DNA from: Candidatus Symbiothrix sp.
Lineage (GTDB): Bacteria > Bacteroidota > Bacteroidia > Bacteroidales > Azobacteroidaceae
DNA length: 8,462 nucleotides
Direction: 5' to 3'
NCBI GenBank assembly: GCA_031284765.1
Contig: JAITXK010000046.1
Span: 1-8,462 of the forward strand
Shown here: positions 1 to 5,671 of the stretch, piece after piece
Layout of the letters: each line of letters begins with the position of its first letter
Numbering within the stretch: position 1 is the stretch's first letter
The notes under the pieces: generated by a model
The model's database searches: none
What the model saw: only the letters and a program-made list of their open reading frames with translations
Told to the model about the DNA's origin: nothing
Made by a program: the position numbers and the translations under genes

Positions 1-1359
1 CGATACAGTATATGTATCACCGGCCAAATTGCCGGTTATTGCCGGTACGCCGTTGAGAGTTATGACCGGGACATAGTTTGGGGTTACTTTATACGTCAGC
101 GTAACCGATTCGCCATACGCTACATTAAAGGGGACGTTTGTGGTTTGAGTGCCGTTGCTTGAGGCAACGGTGACTGTATTGATATGGTTGTCTGTGGTTA
201 CGGTTACGGATGGAACGAATTTTTCGAATGTCCATGCGTAAGTATTATTGTAAGTTTCCTCCGTATTCACCCATGCCGGCAAAGTAAAATTATTTTTAAG
301 GATGTTTCCATTGGGGGAATTTCCCCGGTTTGTTCTCAATACAAATTGAATAGCATCGGTTGCTTTGGGAGCATATACATGGCGCAATATCCACCCTGTG
401 CCTGCGGTGGCGCTTGCACTCAATGTTGTGGGTGAAGTTCCGTTATTGGAAGGAGTGATGTATTTTCCTGAACCGGACACCACAAAGGTAGTGGGTGTAT
501 TAGTAACAGCTACAGCGCCACTGTTTATGATTGCGAAAATCTGGTTTTTTGCGCTGCCGGTTGCTTTTTCTGCTAATGCCCAACCAGTGTTTTCCGCATC
601 ATAAGCCAAATACTTCATCGCTGTGCCATTGGTTTTATCAGCGCTTTTGATGTAGTACCAATCGGTTAATTGGTTTGTTGACGAACTTGTCGGATAAATT
701 GCCGGATAAGCATTATCAATTTCAGCTATCGGAGCAAAACGCCATGCACGAGGAGCGCCTGAAGTTGGAAATCCGGTAGTTGCATGTTCTCCTGTGGTAG
801 CCGTAGCGGATTCATTAATTCTCCACGGAGTGACACCATTACCATTACCATAGTTAGTAGCTTGTATTTTCATACCGGATGCAGCACCGCTACGTTCAAT
901 AATCACATATTTGGAAGTGCTGGTTAACGGAGTCATTTTGAAAACACTGGCCTCTTCTTTCACAGTGGTTACCCGGTAGCTGTTCGCTTCATTACCATCG
1001 ACAATTCCCATTTTATAAACTAAATATTCGCCCTTACGGTTTACCAAATAATAGTAATTCGTTATGGTACTGGCAACGACTTTCCATTGTTGTTCCTCCC
1101 GCTCACCGCTTGGCTTAATTACTGAATTCAATGGGATACTTGCTCCTCGAGAAGTAATAAATGTCGCATAACGACCATCACAGTCATTGATGTAATTGCC
1201 TGCCGAAGGTTTATCGGAACTATGTCCGTTTTCGATGTAATACCAATAACTACTGGATGCATCACTTACCTGAATCAGCCCATTGGCTATTTGTGCATTT
1301 ACTCCTTCTCCGAAGAAGACTGCCGCCATTGCGGTCAAGAAAAGACAGATTTTTTTCAT
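1..1359 (-). CDS. Secreted ricin-like (beta-trefoil-like) surface protein, partial (3' end outside window)
   Basis: This frame is open for 453 codons from an ATG at 1357-1359 down to base 1, with no stop, so the C-terminus is missing. Residues 1-23 form a typical signal peptide: Lys-Lys, a hydrophobic core, then a cut after VNAQ. Residues about 36-210 and 233-330 carry repeated short strand motifs (WYYIEN, NYYYLVN, WYYIKS) and Gln/Pro-x-Trp-like turns (QQWKVV, PWRIN, AWRFAP). These resemble ricin-type beta-trefoil lectin-like modules common in secreted Bacteroidota proteins. Residues about 384-453 look like a beta-sandwich or bacterial-repeat module (AYGESVTLTYKVTPNY). From the family, I infer an exported, carbohydrate- or matrix-associated protein. 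A sorting domain or catalytic domain could lie beyond the edge. No enzyme motif is visible. The reading frame and secretion are clear, the domain names are tentative. Confidence 0.85.
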   Translation of the reverse strand, partial: MKKICLFLTAMAAVFFGEGVNAQIANGLIQVSDASSSYWYYIENGHSSDKPSAGNYINDCDGRYATFITSRGASIPLNSVIKPSGEREEQQWKVVASTITNYYYLVNRKGEYLVYKMGIVDGNEANSYRVTTVKEEASVFKMTPLTSTSKYVIIERSGAASGMKIQATNYGNGNGVTPWRINESATATTGEHATTGFPTSGAPRAWRFAPIAEIDNAYPAIYPTSSSTNQLTDWYYIKSADKTNGTAMKYLAYDAENTGWALAEKATGSAKNQIFAIINSGAVAVTNTPTTFVVSGSGKYITPSNNGTSPTTLSASATAGTGWILRHVYAPKATDAIQFVLRTNRGNSPNGNILKNNFTLPAWVNTEETYNNTYAWTFEKFVPSVTVTTDNHINTVTVASSNGTQTTNVPFNVAYGESVTLTYKVTPNYVPVITLNGVPAITGNLAGDTYTVS

Positions 1360-1411
1360 AACTTACTAAATTAGATTTGTTTATATTATATAAAAATTAC
1401 ATTGTTATTAA

Positions 1412-1419
1412 CAAAGGTG
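1412..1419 (-). promoter_or_regulatory. Weak candidate -7 box for the secreted-protein gene
   Basis: Read on the minus strand this is CACCTTTG, one mismatch from the Bacteroidota -7 consensus TAnnTTTG. It lies about 53 bases upstream of the ATG at 1359. No TTTG element is seen at a suitable distance upstream. It is the nearest match in this AT-rich leader, so the support is weak. Confidence 0.25.
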
Positions 1420-1476
1420 TATTAGTTTAATATGTATCACTTTTTTGTGTGATAATTATTTCCTGACAATAAACAG

Positions 1477-1501
1477 ATTCAAAACACAAATTGTTTTGAA
1501 T
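1477..1501. repeat. Inverted repeat with 9-bp arms in the divergent promoter region
   Basis: The arms ATTCAAAAC (1477-1485) and GTTTTGAAT (1493-1501) are perfect reverse complements around a 7-base centre. The repeat sits between the divergent secreted-protein and MutS-like genes, about 40 bases upstream of the -7 box at 1543. It could be an operator for either gene. It has no T-run in the right place for a terminator. Function is not shown by the sequence. Confidence 0.5.
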
Positions 1502-1542
1502 AAACAAAAAATAGCAAGAGAGGTCATCTCATAAAATTATGC

Positions 1543-1550
1543 TACCTTTG
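1543..1550 (+). promoter_or_regulatory. -7 box (TACCTTTG) for the MutS-like gene
   Basis: TACCTTTG matches the Bacteroidota sigma-factor -7 consensus TAnnTTTG exactly. Transcription would begin near 1556, giving a leader of about 22 bases to the ATG at 1578. No clear -33 TTTG is visible. The box also falls inside the frame just after the upstream ATG at 1539, which argues against that ATG as the true start. Confidence 0.6.
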
Positions 1551-1577
1551 TCCCCGCAAATCCCTATCATATTACCC

Positions 1578-3401
1578 ATGCAAATACAACACACTTACGA
1601 ATCTGTTTTTGAATTGTACAAAAAACGCATTTTACAGAACCAAACGGATTTATCCGCCACCCAAAAGCATATTTATTCGACAGGCTCTATCCGCCTGGTG
1701 GTGTTTCTCGGCACGATTGCTGCTGTTTGGTGCTTCTGGAACTTGAGCACAGCGTATATCGTATCGACAGTCTTAGCCGGAGTCGTTCTTTTTCTCTGGC
1801 TTTTGAAAAAATACAATCGCCTCCAACGAAAGAAACAGTATCTGGAAACTGCGATTCAATGCGACGAAGAGGAGCTGAAAGGCCTGGACGGCGATTTCTC
1901 TGCCTTCGACGGCGCACCCGAAAAGATGAATGCCGAACATGGGTTTAGTTTGGATTTGGATATTTTCGGCAACCGCTCCCTGTTTCAGTCCATCAACCGG
2001 ACGTGTACCAACGAAGGCAAACGGATTTTGACCGAGTGGTTCGAAACGCCCTTGCGAGAACCGAAAGCCATCGAAATCCGTCAGGAAATCGTGCGGGAAC
2101 TGCGGGATAAACCACATTTCAGGCATCATTTTCGAGTGCTGGGATTGATTCATCCGGGCAAGGCAACGGATTACGCCGATTTGGAAGATTTTGTCCGTCG
2201 TCCCGATTGGATTACTTCACCGGCTGTGTGGAAAGCGATGATGTGGCTGCTTCCCTGCCTTTGGATTGCGGCAATTCTTTTGACGGTTTTCTCGCTTCTG
2301 GACGGCCAATGGCTGTTTTATTGGTATGTTGTTACTTTGATTATCAGCGAAAGCAAAGCAAAGGCTGTGAATGTTTTGCAAGCCTTGGCGGGCAAGAAGA
2401 CGGCTATCTTGCAGGCGTATTCCCGATTGATTCAATCAGTCGAAAATGAAGCCGTGCAATCCGGAAAATTGCGGGAGTTGCAAGCGGTTTTTATTCGCAA
2501 TCATCAGCCGGCTTCCGCTTGTTTGAAGCAGTTTGCCCAATTGACGAATGATTTGGAGCAGCGCGGCAATTTGGCTATTCATATCTTGCTGAATCCGTTG
2601 CTGTTGTGGGATATTCGCAAAGCCGTTCGGATGGAAGAATGGAAGCAGCAAAACGGTAACGATATGCTGTTCTGGATTCGGGTGCTGGGCGAATGGGATG
2701 CGTATAATTCCTTGGGAACGTTTGCATTCAATCATCCCGATGCGGTTTTTCCCAGCTTGACAGACCGTTATTTTGAAATGCGCGGTACGGCTTTGGGGCA
2801 TCCTTTGATGAATCGCCAAACCTGTGTCCGCAATGCGATTTCGATAGAAGCACAACCGTTTTTTCTCATCATTACGGGCGCCAACATGGCGGGCAAAAGC
2901 ACGTATCTGCGGACGGTGGGCGTGAATTTTGTGCTGGCCTGCATCGGCGCTCCGGTGTGTGCAGAGTCGTTGACACTTTGTCCGGCCAAATTAGTTACCA
3001 GCCTGCGAACTTCCGACTCATTGAACGATAATGAATCCTACTTTTTTGCCGAACTCAAACGGCTGAAAATGATTATCGACCAACTGCACGCGGGTGAACA
3101 ATTATTCATTATTCTGGATGAGATTTTGAAGGGCACCAATTCGATTGATAAGCAAAAAGGTTCGCTGGCTTTGGTGCAGCAGCTGATTCGCCTGCAATCC
3201 TGCGGCATCATCGCTACGCACGATTTACTTTTGGGCGGTTTGGTGCAAGATTTTCCCGACAACATTCGCAATTACCGCTTCGAGGCCGACATACAAAATA
3301 ACGAGCTATCCTTTTCCTATCAGTTGCGGGAAGGGATAGCTCAAAATATGAATGCCAGTTTCCTGATGCAGAAAATGGGAATTACCGTTTCCCGTTCCTG
3401 A
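1578..3401 (+). CDS. Membrane-anchored MutS-family ATPase (MutS domain V protein)
   Basis: This 607-residue protein carries a complete MutS-type ATPase at its C-terminus. Visible motifs are Walker A GANMAGKST (434-442), the MutS signature DSLNDNESYFFAE (480-492), Walker B FIILDE (510-515) and the switch ATHD (546-549). Hydrophobic segments at about 38-56, 58-77, 220-240 and 245-257 suggest membrane anchoring, with the ATPase in the cytoplasm. The mismatch-binding domain I of true MutS and a C-terminal Smr nuclease are both absent, so a role in classical mismatch repair is unlikely. The family is usually labelled 'MutS-related' and its function is not established. Residues between the membrane pairs and the ATPase resemble the MutS lever/clamp helices. 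I chose the ATG at 1578 because a promoter box lies at 1543-1550. An in-frame ATG at 1539 would add 13 residues (MLPLSPQIPIILP). The gene converges on the M48 gene, with 19 bases between stops. Confidence 0.9.
   Translation: MQIQHTYESVFELYKKRILQNQTDLSATQKHIYSTGSIRLVVFLGTIAAVWCFWNLSTAYIVSTVLAGVVLFLWLLKKYNRLQRKKQYLETAIQCDEEELKGLDGDFSAFDGAPEKMNAEHGFSLDLDIFGNRSLFQSINRTCTNEGKRILTEWFETPLREPKAIEIRQEIVRELRDKPHFRHHFRVLGLIHPGKATDYADLEDFVRRPDWITSPAVWKAMMWLLPCLWIAAILLTVFSLLDGQWLFYWYVVTLIISESKAKAVNVLQALAGKKTAILQAYSRLIQSVENEAVQSGKLRELQAVFIRNHQPASACLKQFAQLTNDLEQRGNLAIHILLNPLLLWDIRKAVRMEEWKQQNGNDMLFWIRVLGEWDAYNSLGTFAFNHPDAVFPSLTDRYFEMRGTALGHPLMNRQTCVRNAISIEAQPFFLIITGANMAGKSTYLRTVGVNFVLACIGAPVCAESLTLCPAKLVTSLRTSDSLNDNESYFFAELKRLKMIIDQLHAGEQLFIILDEILKGTNSIDKQKGSLALVQQLIRLQSCGIIATHDLLLGGLVQDFPDNIRNYRFEADIQNNELSFSYQLREGIAQNMNASFLMQKMGITVSRS
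3303..3342. repeat. Long hairpin inside the 3' end of the MutS-like gene; possible antisense terminator
   Basis: GAGCTATCC (3303-3311) is a perfect reverse complement of GGATAGCTC (3334-3342). Pairing continues inward from 3312-3317 to 3328-3333 with two G-T wobbles, giving a stem of about 15 bp and a 10-base loop. It lies inside coding sequence for ELSFSYQLREGIA. It also lies about 80 bases beyond the stop of the convergent M48 gene, so it could end that gene's transcript. On the minus strand it is followed by GTTATTTTG, only a weak U-tract. The structure is clear and the terminator role is a guess. Confidence 0.55.
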
Positions 3402-3420
3402 TATTATTTTGAAAGGATAA

Positions 3421-4284
3421 TTAAAAATGCCACTCTGTACTGGTGTTCCCGTTTTTGGGAGGAGTGGAGGTTGCGGGTGTTGTTCCGCTTCCCCAAATAG
3501 CGGTATAGTACTCCATCGCTTCGGGGAGATATTTTTGAATTTCATTGATGCGCGTGTTGTCGGATGGGTGGGTACTTAATAATTCGAGCGTTCCACTGCC
3601 CTGTTGCGACATGCGTTGCCAAAAAGGAATGGCTTGATTGGCGTCGTATCCGGCGATAGCCATTAAAATCAGACCCAGATGGTCGGCTTCCAATTCCTGT
3701 TTGCGGTTGAAGGGAAGCATCACGGCAACTTGCGTACCTAAACCGTAAACAGTTGAACTGATGGCTTGTATCTTTTCCGATTTTCCGCTTAAAGCAGTTC
3801 CTATGGCGGCTCCGGTATAATCCGTTACCATTTGTTGTGACAGGCGTTCATTGGCATGTTTGGCGATAGCGTGGCCGACTTCATGCCCCAAAACGACGGC
3901 TAAACCGGTTTCGTTTTGCGTATAGGGTAAAATTCCCGTATAAACGACGATTTTGCCTCCCGGCATGCAGAAAGCGTTTACTTGCGGGTCTTCCATCAAA
4001 TTAAATTCCCATTTATATTCGGCGATAAGCGCCTCTTGTCCTGTTGCTTTGAAATACGCTCCCACGGCATCGGCTATTTTTTGACCTACTTTTACCACCA
4101 AAGCGGTATTCGTTTTGTCGGTCGATTTCTTCGCCGTTTTCAAGTAATCATTGTACTGCTGCAAACTGAGAGTTAATACTTGGTCGTCAGATACAAGATT
4201 GAGTTGACGGCGACCGGTAATCGGTACACTGCCACAGGCATAGAGGCCTAAGGCAATTGTGCAAAGTAAAAAAATCTTTTTCAT
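3421..4284 (-). CDS. M48-family zinc metalloprotease, lipoprotein
   Basis: This is a 287-residue protein. Residues 1-17 form a lipoprotein signal with lipobox LYAC, and Cys17 would be acylated, so the protein probably sits in the outer or inner membrane facing the periplasm. The zinc-binding and catalytic motif HEVGH is at 134-138. A downstream ELEAD motif (197-201) supplies the third zinc ligand Glu197. Asn103 to Gly109 (NAFCMPG) and THPS at 238-241 are further family marks. The length and order fit the short periplasmic M48 proteases of the LoiP/YcaL/BepA kind, which degrade misfolded envelope proteins. No tetratricopeptide repeats follow, unlike BepA. The last 25 residues are a Thr/Pro/Ser-rich low-complexity tail. 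The gene converges on the MutS-like gene and appears to be a single-gene unit with its own promoter box. The specific substrate cannot be told. Confidence 0.93.
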   Translation of the reverse strand: MKKIFLLCTIALGLYACGSVPITGRRQLNLVSDDQVLTLSLQQYNDYLKTAKKSTDKTNTALVVKVGQKIADAVGAYFKATGQEALIAEYKWEFNLMEDPQVNAFCMPGGKIVVYTGILPYTQNETGLAVVLGHEVGHAIAKHANERLSQQMVTDYTGAAIGTALSGKSEKIQAISSTVYGLGTQVAVMLPFNRKQELEADHLGLILMAIAGYDANQAIPFWQRMSQQGSGTLELLSTHPSDNTRINEIQKYLPEAMEYYTAIWGSGTTPATSTPPKNGNTSTEWHF

Positions 4285-4309
4285 ACGAAATTAAAATAAA
4301 ATTTGAGTA

Positions 4310-4317
4310 CAAAAATA
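4310..4317 (-). promoter_or_regulatory. -7 box (TATTTTTG) for the M48 protease gene
   Basis: On the minus strand this reads TATTTTTG, an exact fit to the Bacteroidota -7 consensus TAnnTTTG, 25 bases upstream of the ATG at 4284. A TTTG at 4330-4333 on the same strand is only 12 bases further upstream, closer than the usual -33 spacing. Such AT-rich boxes can arise by chance, so confidence is moderate. Confidence 0.45.
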
Positions 4318-4362
4318 GTCTTTTTTGACCAAATATTAAAATAAGGTGTCAGCCGCTAAAAT

Positions 4363-4376
4363 AATTACTTTATCAA
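4363..4376. repeat. Left copy of a short direct repeat flanking the palindrome row
   Basis: AATTACTTTATCAA here matches AATTACTTATCAA at 4544-4556 except for one extra T. The two copies bracket the stretch that contains the 21-bp palindrome row. It could be a worn target duplication or simply chance in AT-rich DNA. Confidence 0.3.
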
Positions 4377-4424
4377 TTGAATATACGTACGTACATATAC
4401 AAGTTTGGTCTTTCTTTATTCGGA

Positions 4425-4524
4425 AATGTTTTAAACCACAATGAATTTGGTTTAAACCAAAAGTAATTTCCTTTAAACAAAAATGAGTTTCCTTTAAAGG
4501 AAAATGAATTTGGGAACACCCAAA
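4425..4524. repeat. Row of 16-nt palindromes at an exact 21-bp period
   Basis: Four units start at 4446, 4467, 4488 and 4509, each a 16-nt dyad followed by a 5-nt spacer (agtaa, atgag, atgaa, aagaa). The units are TTTGGTTTAAACCAAA (perfect), TTTCCTTTAAACAAAA (one arm broken), TTTCCTTTAAAGGAAA (perfect) and TTTGGGAACACCCAAA (6-bp arms, 4-base centre). A fifth, worn unit precedes them at 4425-4440. Arms change in a matched way (GG with CC, CC with GG, GGG with CCC), which suggests that pairing or symmetry is selected. The spacers are not symmetric, so the units are direct tandem repeats with dyads inside. The period equals about two helical turns, which would place all dyads on one face of the DNA. 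In-frame TAA stops in every early unit rule out a coding repeat. This could be a protein-binding array, a family of small hairpins or the core of a small mobile repeat. Confidence 0.7.
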
Positions 4525-4543
4525 AAGAAATAGAATTCTTCCA

Positions 4544-4556
4544 AATTACTTATCAA
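4544..4556. repeat. Right copy of a short direct repeat flanking the palindrome row
   Basis: AATTACTTATCAA repeats the sequence at 4363-4376 with one T deleted, about 180 bases apart. The palindrome row lies between the copies. Evidence for a target duplication is weak because no terminal inverted repeats are seen at the inner edges. Confidence 0.3.
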
Positions 4557-4575
4557 CTAATTAAAAAACAGTCCA

Positions 4576-4656
4576 ATGGCTAACAAAGATTGGCTGGCAT
4601 CCAACAAAACTGTCATTTACGAACACCGTTTCATGGTTGGCTTTGATTTTTTATAA
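4576..4656 (+). pseudogene. 26-codon open frame, possible relic of a longer gene
   Basis: An ATG at 4576 opens a 26-codon frame ending in TAA at 4654-4656. It starts MANKDWLASN, which resembles, from memory, the opening of a type of Bacteroidota hypothetical protein beginning MANKDWLP, but I cannot confirm this here. This part of the intergenic region is less AT-rich than its surroundings, as coding DNA would be. No promoter box or ribosome site is visible, and the GNAT promoter follows directly. It may be a truncated gene start, a tiny peptide gene or a chance frame. It has a single Arg codon, so it does not look like an arginine attenuation leader. Confidence 0.25.
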
Positions 4657-4659
4657 TAA

Positions 4660-4675
4660 ATCTATAATTATAGAT
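4660..4675. promoter_or_regulatory. Perfect 16-bp palindrome upstream of the arg operon, candidate operator
   Basis: ATCTATAATTATAGAT is its own reverse complement over all 16 bases. It ends 21 bases before the -7 box at 4697, so it covers the place where RNA polymerase would contact the -33 region. A repressor bound here would block the arg operon promoter. It does not match the enterobacterial ARG box well at the key TGAAT/ATTCA positions. If it is an ArgR site it would be a divergent version. The palindrome is certain and its role is inferred from position. Confidence 0.45.
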
Positions 4676-4696
4676 ACACTATATCAAACAATTTGT

Positions 4697-4704
4697 TAAT
4701 TTTG
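4697..4704 (+). promoter_or_regulatory. -7 box (TAATTTTG) for the GNAT-argG-argC operon
   Basis: TAATTTTG fits TAnnTTTG exactly. Transcription would begin near 4711, leaving a leader of about 23 bases before the ATG at 4734. This is the only good promoter box I see for the packed genes 4734-8141. No TTTG is found at the -33 position, where the palindrome at 4660-4675 lies. Confidence 0.6.
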
Positions 4705-4733
4705 CATCCCAATTATTACCATCTATATAAAAA

Positions 4734-5297
4734 ATGACTGATACAATAGACGTAATTGTCGCCAGCGAAGAGCATATTCCTTATGTGCCCACGATTTTGA
4801 AAACCATTGAATCCGCCGCCAAAGTGCGCGGAACAGGGATTGCAAAACGCACTACGGAGTATGTAGAACAGAAAATGCGGGAAGGGAAAGCCATTATAGC
4901 ATTGATTAATGGTGAATTTGCCGGCTTTTGTTACATCGAAAGTTGGGGTAATAAACAGTATGTTGCCAATTCGGGATTAATTGTTGTCGAGAAATTCAGG
5001 GGACACGGTTTGGCAAAACAGATTAAATGGAAAGCATTTCGATTGTCCAGAGAAATGTTTCCCGATGCCAAATTATTCGGATTAACCTCCGGTGCGGCAG
5101 TGATGAAAATCAATACGGAGTTGGGTTACGTCCCTGTGACCTTTGCTCAATTGACCGATGATGAGGCTTTTTGGCGCGGCTGTCAAGGTTGTATCAATCA
5201 CGATGTGCTGGACAGAACAGATCGCAAGTACTGCATTTGTACTGCGATGTTGTATGATCCGAAAGTACATGATTTGTATCATTATAAAACCACATAG
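4734..5297 (+). CDS. GNAT-family N-acyltransferase of the arginine operon (probable ArgA substitute)
   Basis: This is a 187-residue GCN5-related acyltransferase. The acyl-CoA pyrophosphate-binding loop is RGHGLAK (89-95), after the strand GLIVVE (81-86). The segment INTELGYVPV (126-135) is the usual C-terminal GNAT Gly-Tyr turn. A cysteine set CQGC (150-153) and CIC (167-169) near the C-terminus could bind a metal. This gene lies first in an operon with argG and argC, and there is no classical ArgA or ArgJ in the window. Its likely job is therefore to acylate glutamate in the first step of arginine synthesis. Because Bacteroides use N-succinylated intermediates (known from their succinylornithine transcarbamylase), the acyl donor may be succinyl-CoA rather than acetyl-CoA. 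The substrate is inferred from context only. The stop is 2 bases from the next ATG. Confidence 0.85.
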   Translation: MTDTIDVIVASEEHIPYVPTILKTIESAAKVRGTGIAKRTTEYVEQKMREGKAIIALINGEFAGFCYIESWGNKQYVANSGLIVVEKFRGHGLAKQIKWKAFRLSREMFPDAKLFGLTSGAAVMKINTELGYVPVTFAQLTDDEAFWRGCQGCINHDVLDRTDRKYCICTAMLYDPKVHDLYHYKTT

Positions 5298-5299
5298 TT

Positions 5300-5671
5300 A
5301 TGATTAGTCCGGAAGAACGTAAGGAAACGATTATTTTTTTGAAAATTTTGCAAGATGAGGAAAAATGGGATAAAATTTATTCATACGTCAATCGTGTATT
5401 GAATGAAACTGACGAACAGGAATATTCTTCCTCGATGGTAGTCCGAGAGCCGGTGGTTCCGTATCGAGCAGCTTATCAAGGCGAATGGCTCACGGAAGAC
5501 GAGGCGCAGGAAATTTTGGAAGATTATGAGGCTCGTAAAGGTATTTCCAAATATTCCCAAGAGGAAATGGATTCGTGGATAGATATTGTTGAAGATTGCA
5601 AAGCACATCCGGAAAAATGTCATACGATGGATGAGGTTTTTCAAGCAATGAGGGCCGTTTATGCAGTTTGA
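5300..5671 (+). CDS. Putative antitoxin, unrecognised family, paired with RelE/ParE-like toxin
   Basis: This 123-residue, strongly acidic protein is rich in Glu and Asp. I do not recognise its family. It shows predicted helices at about 5-35 (PEERKETIIFLKILQDEEKW) and an acidic helical stretch at about 64-100 (LTEDEAQEILEDYEARK and SQEEMDSWIDIVEDC). No ribbon-helix-helix, helix-turn-helix or AbrB-type DNA-binding motif is obvious. The antitoxin call rests on its size, its acidity and its 11-base overlap with a toxin-like gene, the usual order and coupling in such modules. It starts 2 bases after the GNAT stop, so it depends on transcription from the arg promoter. Without a DNA-binding fold it may not regulate its own operon. 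An alternative is an unrelated small operon protein. Confidence 0.75.
   Translation: MISPEERKETIIFLKILQDEEKWDKIYSYVNRVLNETDEQEYSSSMVVREPVVPYRAAYQGEWLTEDEAQEILEDYEARKGISKYSQEEMDSWIDIVEDCKAHPEKCHTMDEVFQAMRAVYAV

Larger units (their letters stand above)
4285..4733. other. 449-base intergenic region
   Basis: This gap between the divergent M48 and GNAT genes holds, left to right, the M48 -7 box, a short direct repeat, a GTAC-rich patch (4384-4393 is the palindrome TACGTACGTA) and the 21-bp palindrome row. The second direct repeat, a 26-codon open frame, a perfect 16-bp palindrome and the arg operon -7 box follow. I see no tRNA, rRNA or rho-independent terminator in it. In many Bacteroidota an argR gene lies upstream of this GNAT gene, and none is present here. 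Confidence 0.8.

Noticed and set aside
184..604. Two plus-strand open frames (184-435 and 365-604) antisense to the secreted protein
   Set aside because: They have odd composition with many Cys and Pro and no motifs, and lie opposite a 453-codon frame with a signal peptide and domain-like repeats.
1435..1454. Small hairpin TATCAC/GTGATA around TTTTTTGT
   Set aside because: The 6-bp stem is weak, with no T-run after it and no gene end nearby, so it is not a terminator and there is no further support.
1773..2855. Minus-strand frames of 126 and 139 codons opposite the MutS-like gene
   Set aside because: They lie in the shadow of a gene with a full ATPase motif set and have no promoter or coherent domain.
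4425..4524. CRISPR array
   Set aside because: Units are 21 bases apart with spacers of only 5 similar bases, and there are no cas genes.
4660..4675. Classical ARG box
   Set aside because: Aligned on its centre, it misses most TGAAT/ATTCA positions of the enterobacterial consensus, so only a generic operator is proposed.
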